Positions 1 to 8,299 of a DNA stretch of 64,000 nucleotides are shown piece after piece. Every line of letters begins with the position of its first letter. The first letter of the stretch is position 1. The position numbers and the translations under genes were made by a program. The DNA comes from Pseudocitrobacter vendiensis (lineage in GTDB: Bacteria > Pseudomonadota > Gammaproteobacteria > Enterobacterales > Enterobacteriaceae). The stretch lies in NCBI RefSeq assembly GCF_943590815.1, contig NZ_CALSBS010000013.1, positions 1 to 64,000 of the forward strand, written 5' to 3'. The notes under the pieces were generated by a model. That model had not been told where the DNA came from. It did not search any database and was given only the letters and a program-made list of their open reading frames with translations.

Positions 1-597
1 GCTGATCACCACGGTCGAATGGCGGCCGTGACGGTCGTCCATGATCTCCAGCAGATCGTGGCGCTGGGCGGGTAGCAGCGGCTCCAGCCCCCAGTCATCG
101 AGGATCAGCAGCTCGACCTTGGCCAACTGGGCCAATAGCCGGCCGTAGCTACCGTCGGCCTTGGCCTGGGTCAGGCTCTGCAGCAGCCGTGACAGGCGGT
201 GGTAGTGGGTGCCGTAGCCCTGCAGACAGGCCTGATAGCCCAAGGCGCAGGCCAGATAGGTCTTGCCGCTGCCGCAGGGGCCGGTGATCAGCAGGTTCTG
301 CCCGCGTTGCAGCCAGTCGCCCTGGGCCAGCCGGGCGATCTGGGCTCGGTCGATGTTGCGCGGGTGCTGGTAGTCGATCTCTTGGGTGGTGGCGCTCAGC
401 TTGAGGCGAGCGTGGCGCACCAGCCGCGCCTGTTTGCGTTGCTCGCGCGCCAGATGTTCTTGCTCGACCAAGAGTCCCAGCCGTTCGATAAACGACAGGC
501 CGTCGTAGGTCGCGACCTGTTCTTGTTGCTGCTGCAGGGCAGCGGCCATGCCGCCGAGTCTGAGCTCGCGCAGGCGGTTGAGGGTCTGTTGGCTCAT
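1..597 (-). CDS. istB: IS21-family helper ATPase IstB, 3' end outside window
   Basis: First 199 codons are in the window; the reading frame is open to the edge. IstB is the AAA+ helper that works with the IstA transposase in IS21-family transposition. A P-loop is visible as GPCGSGKTYLACAL at about residue 110, and LLILDDWG looks like the Walker B region. The start ATG overlaps a TGA in ATGA form, the usual istA-istB coupling. The istA gene that should lie upstream (higher coordinates) is missing: instead the frame that ends at that TGA is a tnsE-like N-terminus. So this is the helper end of a deleted IS21 element rather than a complete copy. Confidence 0.85.
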   Translation of the reverse strand, partial: MSQQTLNRLRELRLGGMAAALQQQQEQVATYDGLSFIERLGLLVEQEHLAREQRKQARLVRHARLKLSATTQEIDYQHPRNIDRAQIARLAQGDWLQRGQNLLITGPCGSGKTYLACALGYQACLQGYGTHYHRLSRLLQSLTQAKADGSYGRLLAQLAKVELLILDDWGLEPLLPAQRHDLLEIMDDRHGRHSTVVIS

Positions 598-911
598 GCT
601 GTTCTCCGCTTATCCATGGCGCGAATGGCCAAGGGAACAGGGAAATCACCTAAATATCTGCGTTGCCAAGTAGCCGAGCTCTCGATGGTAAAAGAGAGCC
701 GAAAACCGGCAGACTTATGCTTCTGTGTCGGATTCAACACCCGCTTACGAGCCAAAACAGGAAGATTCGAAACCCGCAGCGACCCGATTTCAGCTTGAGG
801 AGCCAGATCCAGATTGATGCCCCACTGTGTGTGATTAACTCGCCGGAACAGAGAACCGATTGCCAAAATGGTTGTATCGTCAGATACCTTTTCAAAACGG
901 ATATCCTGCAT
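594..911 (-). pseudogene. tnsE: TnsE-like N-terminal remnant fused to the tail of IstA
   Basis: About the first 90 codons resemble the N-terminus of Tn7 TnsE, the protein that directs Tn7 to replicating DNA on conjugative plasmids. Matches recalled from the family include IGSLFRR against IGHLFRN, then NLPVLAR and RYLGDFP. The frame then runs into about 12-15 codons (around AIRAMDKRRTA) ending at the TGA that overlaps istB, the normal position of the istA stop. TnsE is normally above 500 residues, so most of it is gone. Its ATG (911) overlaps the TGA of the upstream tnsD remnant as TGATG, so the original operon spacing survives. The exact junction, somewhere around 611-645, is inferred. Confidence 0.6.
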
Positions 912-1483
912 CAAGCCCCCAATACATCTCGCAATAGGTCATCAGCCAGCGAGGTTAATCGCTCATCACTCAATCCAGCCAGGCGAAGAAGTCGCCATCG
1001 GCGCAATGAATTACCAGTCTGCACCAGCAATCCGGCAGCAAGAGCCAAACGACGAATCTGATAACCTGTTATATCTTCACAATATCGTTGAAAAAACAAG
1101 CGAGTAAGAGGCATAGAGCGCAAGTTTTTCTCAATCATGGCTCCCGATAGAAGTTTCGATAGATACCAGTTCCTCGACAGCCGAGGGGAATCAAGCATCA
1201 ACTCATGTTGATCGAGGATATGGAGTAATTGACGACAAACCATGCGATCCCGCTTTGGCCAATCGACACGGAGATTGTCTCTAGCATGGCCCTGATGGTG
1301 TTGCCGGTTAAATTGCAGAAACCAGCTTCGATCATGCCGATACAGCCAGGCGTATAACGCCTGATGAGATAAACGGGCCTGCTTCACCCCATGGCTTTCC
1401 AGCAACTGCTGCCATCTGACTCGATACTCTGCCGATAGGCCGCTCTTTTTATCTGGAGGACAAAAATAGCCATTTATTTTCTC
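911..1483 (-). pseudogene. tnsD: TnsD-like C-terminal remnant
   Basis: An open frame of about 190 codons without an upstream start; the frame meets a TAA at 1484-1486. The protein has the features of the C-terminal half of TnsD/TniQ target-site selectors of Tn7-like transposons: WQQLLESHGVKQAR, YAWLYRHDRSWF and VDWPKRDRMV. Full TnsD proteins are about 500 residues, so the zinc-binding N-terminal part is lost. It sits directly upstream of the tnsE remnant in native order D-E. The right edge of the remnant is close to 1484-1510, where the sequence changes to the hipBA region. The family assignment rests on remembered motifs, not an alignment. Confidence 0.6.
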
Positions 1484-1574
1484 TTACGTTACTGCGGCCG
1501 CCGCTTTAGTCTTAATGTGAAGCCTGGGAATTCGCTGAATGAAGAATACGTTTTCACCCCCAGACCGACAGCTG

Positions 1575-1781
1575 TTAAGGCGCGATCCCAACACTCCATT
1601 TGTAAGTATCAGGCCCATCTTCTCCGCTGGTGGCATCAGCTACTATCTGTGCATAACGTTCTCCAGCAAGTTCTCTTACCATCTGATCCACGACCCATTG
1701 CAGATGATGCATTTCATCGGTTCCGCCGTAACGACAAGCCAACTCAATAGCCCGCTCTATTCTTTTTTGTTCTTCAGTCAT
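1575..1781 (-). CDS. Small conserved hypothetical protein
   Basis: A 68-residue protein starting MTEEQKRIERAIELACRYGG and ending in an acidic DGPDTYKWSVGIAP tail. Short proteins with this start and ending are familiar from enterobacterial plasmids and phages; no function is known to me. It lies just downstream of hipA on the same strand with its own ATG, so it may share the hipBA transcript. No signal peptide or membrane segment is apparent. Confidence 0.6.
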   Translation of the reverse strand: MTEEQKRIERAIELACRYGGTDEMHHLQWVVDQMVRELAGERYAQIVADATSGEDGPDTYKWSVGIAP

Positions 1782-1841
1782 ACTGAATCCTCACGCTTAC
1801 ACCAGCTATTCTGAAAACATGCACACTATAAATTGCGGCTG

Positions 1842-3167
1842 TCATTTCTCAGCCAGGCGCCTGCATTGCTGCCTCATTCCATCAAAAATACTTTCCGCAA
1901 GCTGCTGGGGGAACTGGTCCGGAAGAAGCCCGCTAACACGTTCAATGACACCCGGGGTTCTGGCGATGATTTCCTCTATCATCGCCTCTGTCTGCTGTTT
2001 ACTCAGGCCGGTTATCTCACCATGCCTGATCCAGTGGCGTCGTTGTATTCGATATATCTGGTAATAGTTGCTACTGCCACGTACGGCCATCGCCAGTTTG
2101 CACTTCTGCCAAGATATCTGATTGTTCCCATGACCGATCACCGGCCATGCCGACAACACATCATAGTTTGGTGTAAGGTGATAACGTCCCTGTGGCCCAA
2201 TAGAAATACTGAAATTTTTAGCGTGGCCATCTGTTGCGGCCATCATCCAGAAAATTATCTGCGTCATAAAAAACTGCGCTTTGTCACGCTCAGCACGGTC
2301 TGAATTACTCAGAACCTCCATAATTTCCGATATACCTGGCCCGCCGTCCGCCTGATATTTTCGTAATGGCGAAACGCCCAGGGCCTGACACATATCCTCC
2401 TGGGGTAAACGAATGATCCATTGTCCGTCTCCTGACCATTTTCGGTCAAAACGTTCTACCACCAGCGCTTTCTGATCTTCAAAGTGAGCAATCTGCGTTC
2501 TTGCCACGGGGAGCCCGTACTGGTCGAGAAGTACCGAGCAGAGCCATTCATTTTCAACCGACGAGCTCATGTCGGCTTTCATGTTCCCCACAAGTCCGAG
2601 CGGTAGCTTGAATATATGCGTCGTTGGTGTATTACCCTCCGGCATACACCACCGATCTTCATGCCACAGTAGGGCTGTTTTCTCCTGAGCACCGGCAATA
2701 GATAAACGTAAGTCGTCGTTATCTTCTGGCCTGCCCGGTAGCAATGTCTCCGTGGTATTACGCAAAGTTGCCGCAATTTCTGATTCAGTAAGCGGGTGAT
2801 ACTTCACGGAATATAAATCAGTGGGTTCATCTCCGTCATGAAGCAGCTGTATCGCGCCCACGCAGTCTTTTCCCAGCTCCGTCAGCAGATCAAAAGGCTC
2901 CAGGCTATCGGCCTTGTAACGCATTGCCAGACGTCTGCGTATGCCTTCGCTGTCCGGGAGTAAATTATCAAAATAGTCACGTACCACATTTCCACGCCAG
3001 ACCTGGTTCCCGGGAGTAAAAGGAAGGGATAATGACAGCGGCCTTCCCTGTTCGTCAGCAACCCATTCAGGAAGGTATTCTAAGCTGTCTACCCCTTTGC
3101 TTTTTTCCCAGTACCCGACTTTGATGCCGTTCATCCAAATTACCAGACGTTGCTGTTTCCGGCTCAT
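1842..3167 (-). CDS. hipA: HipA toxin, serine/threonine kinase
   Basis: A 441-residue HipA, the same size as E. coli HipA (440). HipA phosphorylates glutamyl-tRNA synthetase in E. coli, blocking charging and causing dormancy. Visible elements are an N-terminal subdomain with YFDNLLPDSEGIR, the Ser/Gly-rich loop LSIAGAQEKTALL that carries the autophosphorylated serine in the family, the lysine strand THIFKLP, VVERFDR, the catalytic loop DGHAKNFS and the metal-binding aspartate in PNYDVLSAW. All kinase residues look intact. It is the second gene after hipB: ATG at 3167 follows the hipB stop by 4 bp, with AGGAGG inside the end of hipB as ribosome site. Confidence 0.93.
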   Translation of the reverse strand: MSRKQQRLVIWMNGIKVGYWEKSKGVDSLEYLPEWVADEQGRPLSLSLPFTPGNQVWRGNVVRDYFDNLLPDSEGIRRRLAMRYKADSLEPFDLLTELGKDCVGAIQLLHDGDEPTDLYSVKYHPLTESEIAATLRNTTETLLPGRPEDNDDLRLSIAGAQEKTALLWHEDRWCMPEGNTPTTHIFKLPLGLVGNMKADMSSSVENEWLCSVLLDQYGLPVARTQIAHFEDQKALVVERFDRKWSGDGQWIIRLPQEDMCQALGVSPLRKYQADGGPGISEIMEVLSNSDRAERDKAQFFMTQIIFWMMAATDGHAKNFSISIGPQGRYHLTPNYDVLSAWPVIGHGNNQISWQKCKLAMAVRGSSNYYQIYRIQRRHWIRHGEITGLSKQQTEAMIEEIIARTPGVIERVSGLLPDQFPQQLAESIFDGMRQQCRRLAEK

Positions 3168-3171
3168 ATCG

Positions 3172-3468
3172 TTACCAATCCTCCTGTCGTGCAGGTGAAT
3201 TAAATTTATATATTTCTTCCGTCTGCTTCCTCTCTGAAGAAGTGGTTGCCGAGGAGAAGCTGATTTTTACACCCAGGACAGAAAACACCTTGAATAGCCG
3301 TTCAATGCTCGCACTGGCAGGGTTGGCTTCCAGACGTGAGTATGTCTGTTGAGTGACACCTAACCTTTCGGACAGGTCTTTTTGCGTCAGGCCATTCGCC
3401 TTGCGAAAACCAATGAGCAAGGGACGCAACTGGTTGAGCGTGTTTAACGGGTAATCATTATTGATCAT
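3172..3468 (-). CDS. hipB: HipB antitoxin, XRE-family regulator
   Basis: A 98-residue helix-turn-helix protein (E. coli HipB is 88). The HTH spans roughly residues 20-60: RKANGLTQKDLSERLGVTQQ is the recognition region, followed by TYSRLEANPASASIERL. It has a C-terminal extension (KISFSSATTSSERKQ...) like the flexible tail that makes HipB unstable. HipB neutralises HipA and represses the operon by binding upstream operators; four matching repeats lie at 3494-3594. It starts at ATG 3468 with GAGG upstream. Confidence 0.92.
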   Translation of the reverse strand: MINNDYPLNTLNQLRPLLIGFRKANGLTQKDLSERLGVTQQTYSRLEANPASASIERLFKVFSVLGVKISFSSATTSSERKQTEEIYKFNSPARQEDW

Positions 3469-3493
3469 AAGCTGGCCTCAGTAGTTCCTCTGA

Positions 3494-3594
3494 TACACCT
3501 TGTACGCTGTTTTCTAAAAATACACCCTAAAAGCTGTAATATCAAATTAACAGCCTAAAAGCTGTTAAATAGAGAGTACAACCTTTAGGCTGTT
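3494..3594. promoter_or_regulatory. hipBA operator array, four phased repeats
   Basis: Four 18-bp sites lie upstream of hipB: TACACCTTGTACGCTGTT (3494-3511), TACACCCTAAAAGCTGTA (3521-3538), AACAGCCTAAAAGCTGTT (3549-3566) and an inverted copy TACAACCTTTAGGCTGTT (3577-3594). Centres are 27, 28 and 28 bp apart. The third is the best palindrome (AACAGC...GCTGTT). E. coli hipBA also has multiple operators in its promoter, but of a different sequence, so HipB autoregulation through these sites is a well-founded inference. Confidence 0.75.
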
Positions 3595-3865
3595 ACCAAG
3601 TGGCAGCATAAATCTTTATGACGTTTGATATGAGAGAACTATCAATAATAAGCCGTTACGCTCGTACAGCATCCGGGAAGAGAGCTGACAGATCAGGATC
3701 ATCGGTAAACGAGAAGCGGAGTATCTTATGGCCCTGTTGTGAGCTGTATAAATAACTACGAGCTACTCTCTGCCTCGGGGAGGAGGCAGAGAGAGCATTA
3801 AAAGCAAAGGCAGACATTTTTAGCAGCTGGTGGGCTATGGGGTTCCGGAGGTGCTCCGGTGAATG
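3595..3865. other. Intergenic region with one strong hairpin
   Basis: No convincing gene. The only structure seen is an 11-bp inverted repeat CTCTCTGCCTC/GAGGCAGAGAG near 3766-3793, located 3' of the minus-strand gene that ends at 3866. It could be a terminator or mRNA-stabilising hairpin for that gene, although no T-run follows it on the minus strand. Confidence 0.4.
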
Positions 3866-5246
3866 TTACTTGACTGGCAAGTTTCCTGCTCTGATGGTCA
3901 ATGCCTCGATGCTGTCTATATTGTTCTGAAGCCGTTCCAGTTCTGCCTTTTCAATACCGGCCCAAAGCTTTAAGTGTCGCTGATAAAGGGACCACTTGAG
4001 TGAGTGAAAACCATTCCAGGCCAACCCCATCCAAGAGGCGTAATTCGCATTGAGAATATTGCCGGTGATATACATTTTACCTGCGTTAACAGCACTGGAA
4101 GTTCCATAACCCAGGGCAAGCATCATCCGGAAGCGTGGATTTAGCCGCAACGGCATGGTATCCAGTAAGGTCTCCCCAAAAGCTCCTTTTCCCAGCGATA
4201 CCTGTTTCACCACATAGAAAACCCGCATCAAAACTTCCATTATGGTCATCGGAATACTTGTCACGATAAACTGACGAAAGTCATATCCGTTGACATACAT
4301 GTACTCTATTTGTTTGCCGAAGTTAGAACTCCCCACAGGGATCCCCTCAAGCATACGAAGTAGCCCCATAAAAGGAGCCGGTAAACCCATGCCACGGTTT
4401 CCTTTTGCTGAGGGGGCATTAACATCCGATGCCAGGTGTCCAAACATTCTGGCGATGAGCCTGAAAATATTGGTTTCGTCAGTAACGCCTTTACTGGAAG
4501 GATAAACCACGATCTGTCCATTCTGAACCACCGTACAGGTCCCGTTCAGCATATCCTTTATACCGAAAATAATGCCCAGTATGGGATCGTGTGACAAAGC
4601 TCTTAAGCGGTGATTTGTGGGAGACAAAACGCCACCGGCCGCACCCACTAAATCGCTGCTGATCGAACTGTCTGGTGCCCCTATAGGGAACAAATCTGAG
4701 AGTTTTGTACTCAGGTCCTCCGGCAAAATGGCATTGAAGGCTTTCTGCACCTGTTTATTGAAAATACCATCCACTTCTGCCGTAAAGCTCACCGTAGGTT
4801 TTGGCGGGGCTCTGACGCAAAGTAAATCCAGCATGGATGCTATGAGCCCGCATCCGCAGGCAATAGCATAATCCCAGGCGTCGAGTGCGTAGCGATCATT
4901 AAATTCTTTAATATGATTCTGGATCCGGGCATCTACAACAGCCAGGTCATCCGTGGAGAGTATTGTGGCCAGTCCAATATCACCGCATACACGCTGGTTA
5001 GCCTCGCTATATATAGTCTTGAGACCAGTAGAATGCATGGCAGTATCTGAAGGGGTCATTTCTCGCAGATGATGTTCTTTAAGCGCCAGATGCTCCGCTT
5101 CATCAAGTTCAGTGCCGCTGATTAGCCCGGTCAACTGTGCCTTAAGGCTCTCTATATCACTGTTAATTGTCTCGTGAGCGTTCGCGATATCCTGACCACG
5201 GAGCTGAATATAACGGATGGCCCTGAACTCATCATCATAAGGAGAC
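3866..5246 (-). pseudogene. Unknown gene (462 codons originally), 3' part after IS insertion
   Basis: This open frame runs unbroken into the left end of the IS3-family element. Removing the IS and one GAC copy restores a gene starting ATG AGT CAG TCT at 6593, giving 462 residues. The protein has a hydrophobic stretch around the original residues 95-115 (CGCGLIASMLDLLCV) and others near the C-terminus, and no motif I recognise. It is the last gene of a unit with the glycine-rich membrane protein (6598-7095) and perhaps the trypsin-like protease (7298-7954). With only three codons left on the promoter side, normal translation is lost unless an internal start such as TTG 5134 is used. Confidence 0.7.
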
Positions 5247-5299
5247 TGAACCGTACCGGGTTTCTTGGAGACTAAACTCTCAGTGAAAGGAGACCCAAA

Positions 5300-5653
5300 A
5301 TGAAATCACAATCCGCCAAACGCTATCCCCCTGAACTGCGTGAGCGCGCTGTCAGAATGTTGTTGGAACACCGTGATGAGTATGACTCTGAGCCGGATGC
5401 CATTCGTGCCATATCGTCAAAAATCGGGTGCCATTACGACACCCTACGAGCCTGGTTGCGTCAGCATAAAAATGATGTCCGTGGTGGTGTCAGCCCCGTC
5501 AGCACTGATGATGGTGGACTGAGCACCAATGAGCGCCAGCGTTTAAAAGAACTGGAGCGTGAAAATCGGGAGCTACGCCGCAGCAATGATATATTGCGCC
5601 AGGCCTCAGCTTATTTTGCTCAGGCGGAGCTCGACCGCCACTGGAAAAAATAA
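5300..5653 (+). CDS. IS3-family transposase OrfA
   Basis: A 117-residue DNA-binding subunit: an N-terminal HTH (RYPPELRERAVRMLLEHRDE ... GCHYDTLRAWLRQHK) followed by a leucine-zipper-like coiled coil (RLKELERENRELRRSNDIL). It begins 53 bp inside the left end with an AGGAGACC ribosome site. The stop overlaps the orfB start as TAATG, next to the run AAAAAAT (5645-5651), a plausible -1 frameshift signal for making the OrfAB transposase as in other IS3 elements. Confidence 0.9.
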   Translation: MKSQSAKRYPPELRERAVRMLLEHRDEYDSEPDAIRAISSKIGCHYDTLRAWLRQHKNDVRGGVSPVSTDDGGLSTNERQRLKELERENRELRRSNDILRQASAYFAQAELDRHWKK

Positions 5654-6540
5654 TGCCACTTATGCAGCGTCTGAGTGGTACACACGGGGTCGGGCCGGTA
5701 TGTCGCGAACTGGATATTGCCCCGTCGACATATTACTGGCATCAGCAACGCCAGCTACATCCTGAGAAATGTAGCCAACGAGAAAAGTGCGATGCTCAAA
5801 TCATCCAGGAGATAAAACGCGTTTACGGAGAAAATTACAGTGTCTATGGGGCACGAAAAGTCTGGCGTCAGTTGCTCCGCGAGGGCTTTAGCGTCGCCCG
5901 GTGTACTGTTGAACGCCTGATGAAAATAATAGGTCTTCGGGGCGTACTCCGTGGCAAAGTCATCAAGACCACGATCGGTCGTAAAACAGCGGCAGCAGCG
6001 GATCTGGTAAACCGCCAGTTTGTGGCAGAACGTCCCAATCAGCTTTGGTGTGCAGATTTTACGTACGTTAGCACCTGGCATGGCTTCGCCTATGTGGCGT
6101 TCATCATCGATGTGTTCGCAGGCACGATCGTTGGCTGGCGGGTCTCATCGTCGATGGAAGCAAGGTTCGTGCTGGATGCTCTGGAACAAGCTCTGTGGGC
6201 ACGTCGCCCCTCAGGTACAATCCATCACTCGGACAAGGGCTCCCAATACGTGTCACTGGCGTACACCCAGCGGCTGCAGGAGGCGGAGCTGTTGGCGTCG
6301 ACAGGCAGTACAGGCGACTCTTACGATAATGCCCTGGCCGAGAGTATCAATGGCCTTTACAAAGCGGAAGTGATCCACCGTAAAAGCTGGAAAAACCACA
6401 CGGAAGTGGAGCTTGCGACACTGGCGTGGGTGGACTGGTTCAACAATCGAAGGTTACTGGAACGGCTAGGACACATACCGCCGGTAGAAGCCGAAAAAGC
6501 TTATTATGCTACCAGTACAAATAATGATCTGGCAGCCTGA
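5653..6540 (+). CDS. IS3-family transposase OrfB (DDE integrase)
   Basis: A 295-residue catalytic part with an N-terminal HTH_21-like segment (VYGENYSVYGARKVWRQL) and an rve integrase core. The DDE residues are seen in WCADFTYV (first D), IHHSDKGSQY (second D) and NALAESINGLYKAE (E). The final WVDWFNNRRLLERLG is characteristic of the family. Length is normal, with no frameshift, so the element may be active. It ends 42 bp before the right end. Confidence 0.92.
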   Translation: MPLMQRLSGTHGVGPVCRELDIAPSTYYWHQQRQLHPEKCSQREKCDAQIIQEIKRVYGENYSVYGARKVWRQLLREGFSVARCTVERLMKIIGLRGVLRGKVIKTTIGRKTAAAADLVNRQFVAERPNQLWCADFTYVSTWHGFAYVAFIIDVFAGTIVGWRVSSSMEARFVLDALEQALWARRPSGTIHHSDKGSQYVSLAYTQRLQEAELLASTGSTGDSYDNALAESINGLYKAEVIHRKSWKNHTEVELATLAWVDWFNNRRLLERLGHIPPVEAEKAYYATSTNNDLAA

Positions 6541-6585
6541 GCTTCCGGACTAAACACTCTCCAAAAAAACCGGGGCGGTTCAGAC

Positions 6586-6593
6586 TGACTCAT
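6586..6593 (-). pseudogene. First codons of the IS-interrupted gene
   Basis: The minus-strand sequence ATGAGTCA, with GAGGT ribosome site just upstream, is the start of the gene continued at 5246. It begins 4 bp after the stop of the gene at 6598, which indicates translational coupling before the IS arrived. Confidence 0.6.
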
Positions 6594-6597
6594 GTGT

Positions 6598-7095
6598 TTA
6601 CCTCACCGCGACCAGGCTACCTTTTGGAGCTTTCTTAGTAAGCATGTCGATTGTTGCCTTGATGCCAGCAATTTCTGCCTTAAAATATTCCGCATTCGAC
6701 ATCAACCTTTCCTGAACTTCGTAGAGCTTTTGGATGGCCTGACTAAGGGCGGCTGTCAGTTTCGCATTTTTTTTGTGTTTCACTATCGCGTACCCGCCAA
6801 TCCCTAACACAGCTACAGGTGCGGCCAATACCGCAATGCCTGCAACCATACCGCCACCGACGATAGACCCTGCTGTAGCGAGCCCGGAGGTTATGCCTGC
6901 TGCTGACACTCCCGTTGTACCAAGCGTATAGAGAGCACCGAAGGAAGCCGCTGCGCCTACGCCTGACCCCGCCAAAGCTGCTGCGCCCTCAGTAATACCC
7001 GGGAACTTATTTTCAAGCGCCTGAAGAGCACTTGTAACTTCATCCATTGCCTTCTTGCGAATTTTTTCGAGCTCTTCAGTTTCGGTAGCGTCCAT
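6598..7095 (-). CDS. Glycine/alanine-rich small membrane protein, unknown function
   Basis: A 165-residue protein with the start chosen at ATG 7095 because GAGG lies 8 nt upstream; ATG 7113 and a start at 7167 are in the same frame but poorly supported. The N-terminus is a charged helix (MDATETEELEKIRKKAMDEV). Residues about 40-110 form a long hydrophobic glycine/alanine block with GxxxG-like spacing (GSGVGAAASFGALYTLG, GSIVGGGMVAGIAVLAAPVAV), probably two membrane helices. A second charged coil (SQAIQKLYEVQERLMSNAEY) ends the protein. The design suggests a membrane-inserting or oligomerising protein. It lies between a protease gene and the IS-broken gene on the same strand. Confidence 0.7.
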   Translation of the reverse strand: MDATETEELEKIRKKAMDEVTSALQALENKFPGITEGAAALAGSGVGAAASFGALYTLGTTGVSAAGITSGLATAGSIVGGGMVAGIAVLAAPVAVLGIGGYAIVKHKKNAKLTAALSQAIQKLYEVQERLMSNAEYFKAEIAGIKATIDMLTKKAPKGSLVAVR

Positions 7096-7297
7096 TACAG
7101 GCCTCGTATTCATAACTTGCTGTGTGATAGGTGAAAAAGAGCACCATAAAAGTGATGAAGAAATCATGACTTACTATTGTGGCACTTTCCAGTTCATGTT
7201 TGTCAGTTTCAATGCTGTTGCTGTTAGTAAGGGCAGACGCCATATCTGGCATACCCAAAATAACTATCGTGCCAGCGTCATTTTGGAACTGACTTTG

Positions 7298-7954
7298 CTA
7301 AAAATCAGTAGCGGACTGAACAGACATGTGTGGATTTGAATCTGGGCAGGTTCCAGACATTATTCCAACCAGACTTCCAATGACAAAATGCTCGTCCTTC
7401 TCGGAGACGACATAGGGTCCACCAGAGCAACCATCGGTGTTGAAATGTGCTATTACAAAGCGAGTTGTGAGATGTTGGGGAGAATGATTTGAGCAATTTA
7501 AAGGCCAAATTCCTGAAACTTCACCAGGGAATGCCGAAATTGTTGTCTCATTCATTGGATATCCGACACCCAATGTATCCATGCCAGCTGCGGGTGCTAG
7601 GACCTTAAAGTAACTACTTACAGGCTGTTGTATTCCAGCTGGTAATACGATTTCTGCACTGTCAACAAACGGAATGCCGTCTTTAAAGTCTGCCCTGTCA
7701 TTAGCCTCATTGAGAATGAAATCGACTAGAACAGGCTCTTCGTTCACCAGTCCTTGATGGTTAAGAAATTTGACGTAAAGTTTAAGTGTATTGCTGACGG
7801 GATAAATTTTTCCAAGAGCATTGGTAACAACATGGGCTGCGGTGAGAATCTTTTGCTGCTGACCATTATCGAAACCAAACGCAGTTGCTTCGAGATGGCT
7901 ACTAAAATGAGGATCATTGCTTACATAGATTTTACAAACGTAGTTTTCAAACAT
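7298..7954 (-). CDS. Trypsin-like serine protease
   Basis: A 218-residue protein with chymotrypsin-fold signatures: the histidine motif ILTAAHVV (about residue 40), a candidate catalytic aspartate in FVDSAEIVL, and the serine motif DGCSGGPYVV (about residue 180) followed by IGSLVGIMSGTC. No signal peptide, so it probably acts in the cytoplasm, unlike DegP-type enzymes. It has a strong ribosome site AAAGGAGGA 5 nt before ATG 7954. It is on the same strand as the membrane protein and the IS-split gene, with a gap of about 200 bp. Cytoplasmic trypsin-like peptidases are common partners in multi-gene defence modules; that role here is only inference. Confidence 0.82.
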   Translation of the reverse strand: MFENYVCKIYVSNDPHFSSHLEATAFGFDNGQQQKILTAAHVVTNALGKIYPVSNTLKLYVKFLNHQGLVNEEPVLVDFILNEANDRADFKDGIPFVDSAEIVLPAGIQQPVSSYFKVLAPAAGMDTLGVGYPMNETTISAFPGEVSGIWPLNCSNHSPQHLTTRFVIAHFNTDGCSGGPYVVSEKDEHFVIGSLVGIMSGTCPDSNPHMSVQSATDF

Positions 7955-8119
7955 TATTTCCTCCTTTTGCCGGTACCTAATCAGTTACACGGCTGCATGT
8001 TATAAACAACTAAACTCGCTTCCTGATATTTGAGTTTGTATGTTTTGCCAGGCAACAGCTCACCTCTGAAACACGGTTAGTCTCCTCCATGACATGGTTA
8101 TGGCGATGGTCAGAAACTG

Positions 8120-8299
8120 TTATCGACGAAAGGCTGGAATTTCTTTAATGGCATTATCCATTTCAAGTCGTATGTCCTGAACGGGAGCGTATATTTTTAT
8201 GATTCCAGATCTTAACCCTGAAACATTCCCCGTATCAAAAAACTGACCCGTTACAGATAAGCCACCACCGGTGCTGGCGATTAATTTAGTAAATTGCAT
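8120..8299 (-). CDS. Small hypothetical protein
   Basis: A 59-residue protein, MQFTKLIASTGGGLSVTGQF..., starting at ATG 8299 with GAGGA upstream; a longer version from about 8344 has no good start signal. Not recognised. Its first codons and ribosome site form part of a 19-bp sequence that recurs inverted at 8530-8548. Confidence 0.45.
   Translation of the reverse strand: MQFTKLIASTGGGLSVTGQFFDTGNVSGLRSGIIKIYAPVQDIRLEMDNAIKEIPAFRR

Larger units (their letters stand above)
5247..6582 (+). mobile_element. Complete IS3-family insertion sequence (1336 bp)
   Basis: Both ends are visible: the left end TGAACCGTACCGGGTTTCTT at 5247 and the right end, read inward on the minus strand, TGAACCGCCCCGGTTTTTTT from 6582. 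They are imperfect inverted repeats that continue through TTGGAGA. The element is flanked by a 3-bp direct repeat GAC (5244-5246 and 6583-6585), typical for IS3-family target duplication. It carries orfA and orfB in the usual arrangement. The end sequence and OrfA type suggest the IS51-like subgroup, which I cannot confirm. The intact TSD points to a single insertion without later rearrangement. Confidence 0.9.

Noticed and set aside
3494-3594. A CRISPR array
   Set aside because: The repeats are only four, short, palindromic and phased without unique spacers of constant type; they fit operators. No CRISPR array or cas gene was seen in the window.
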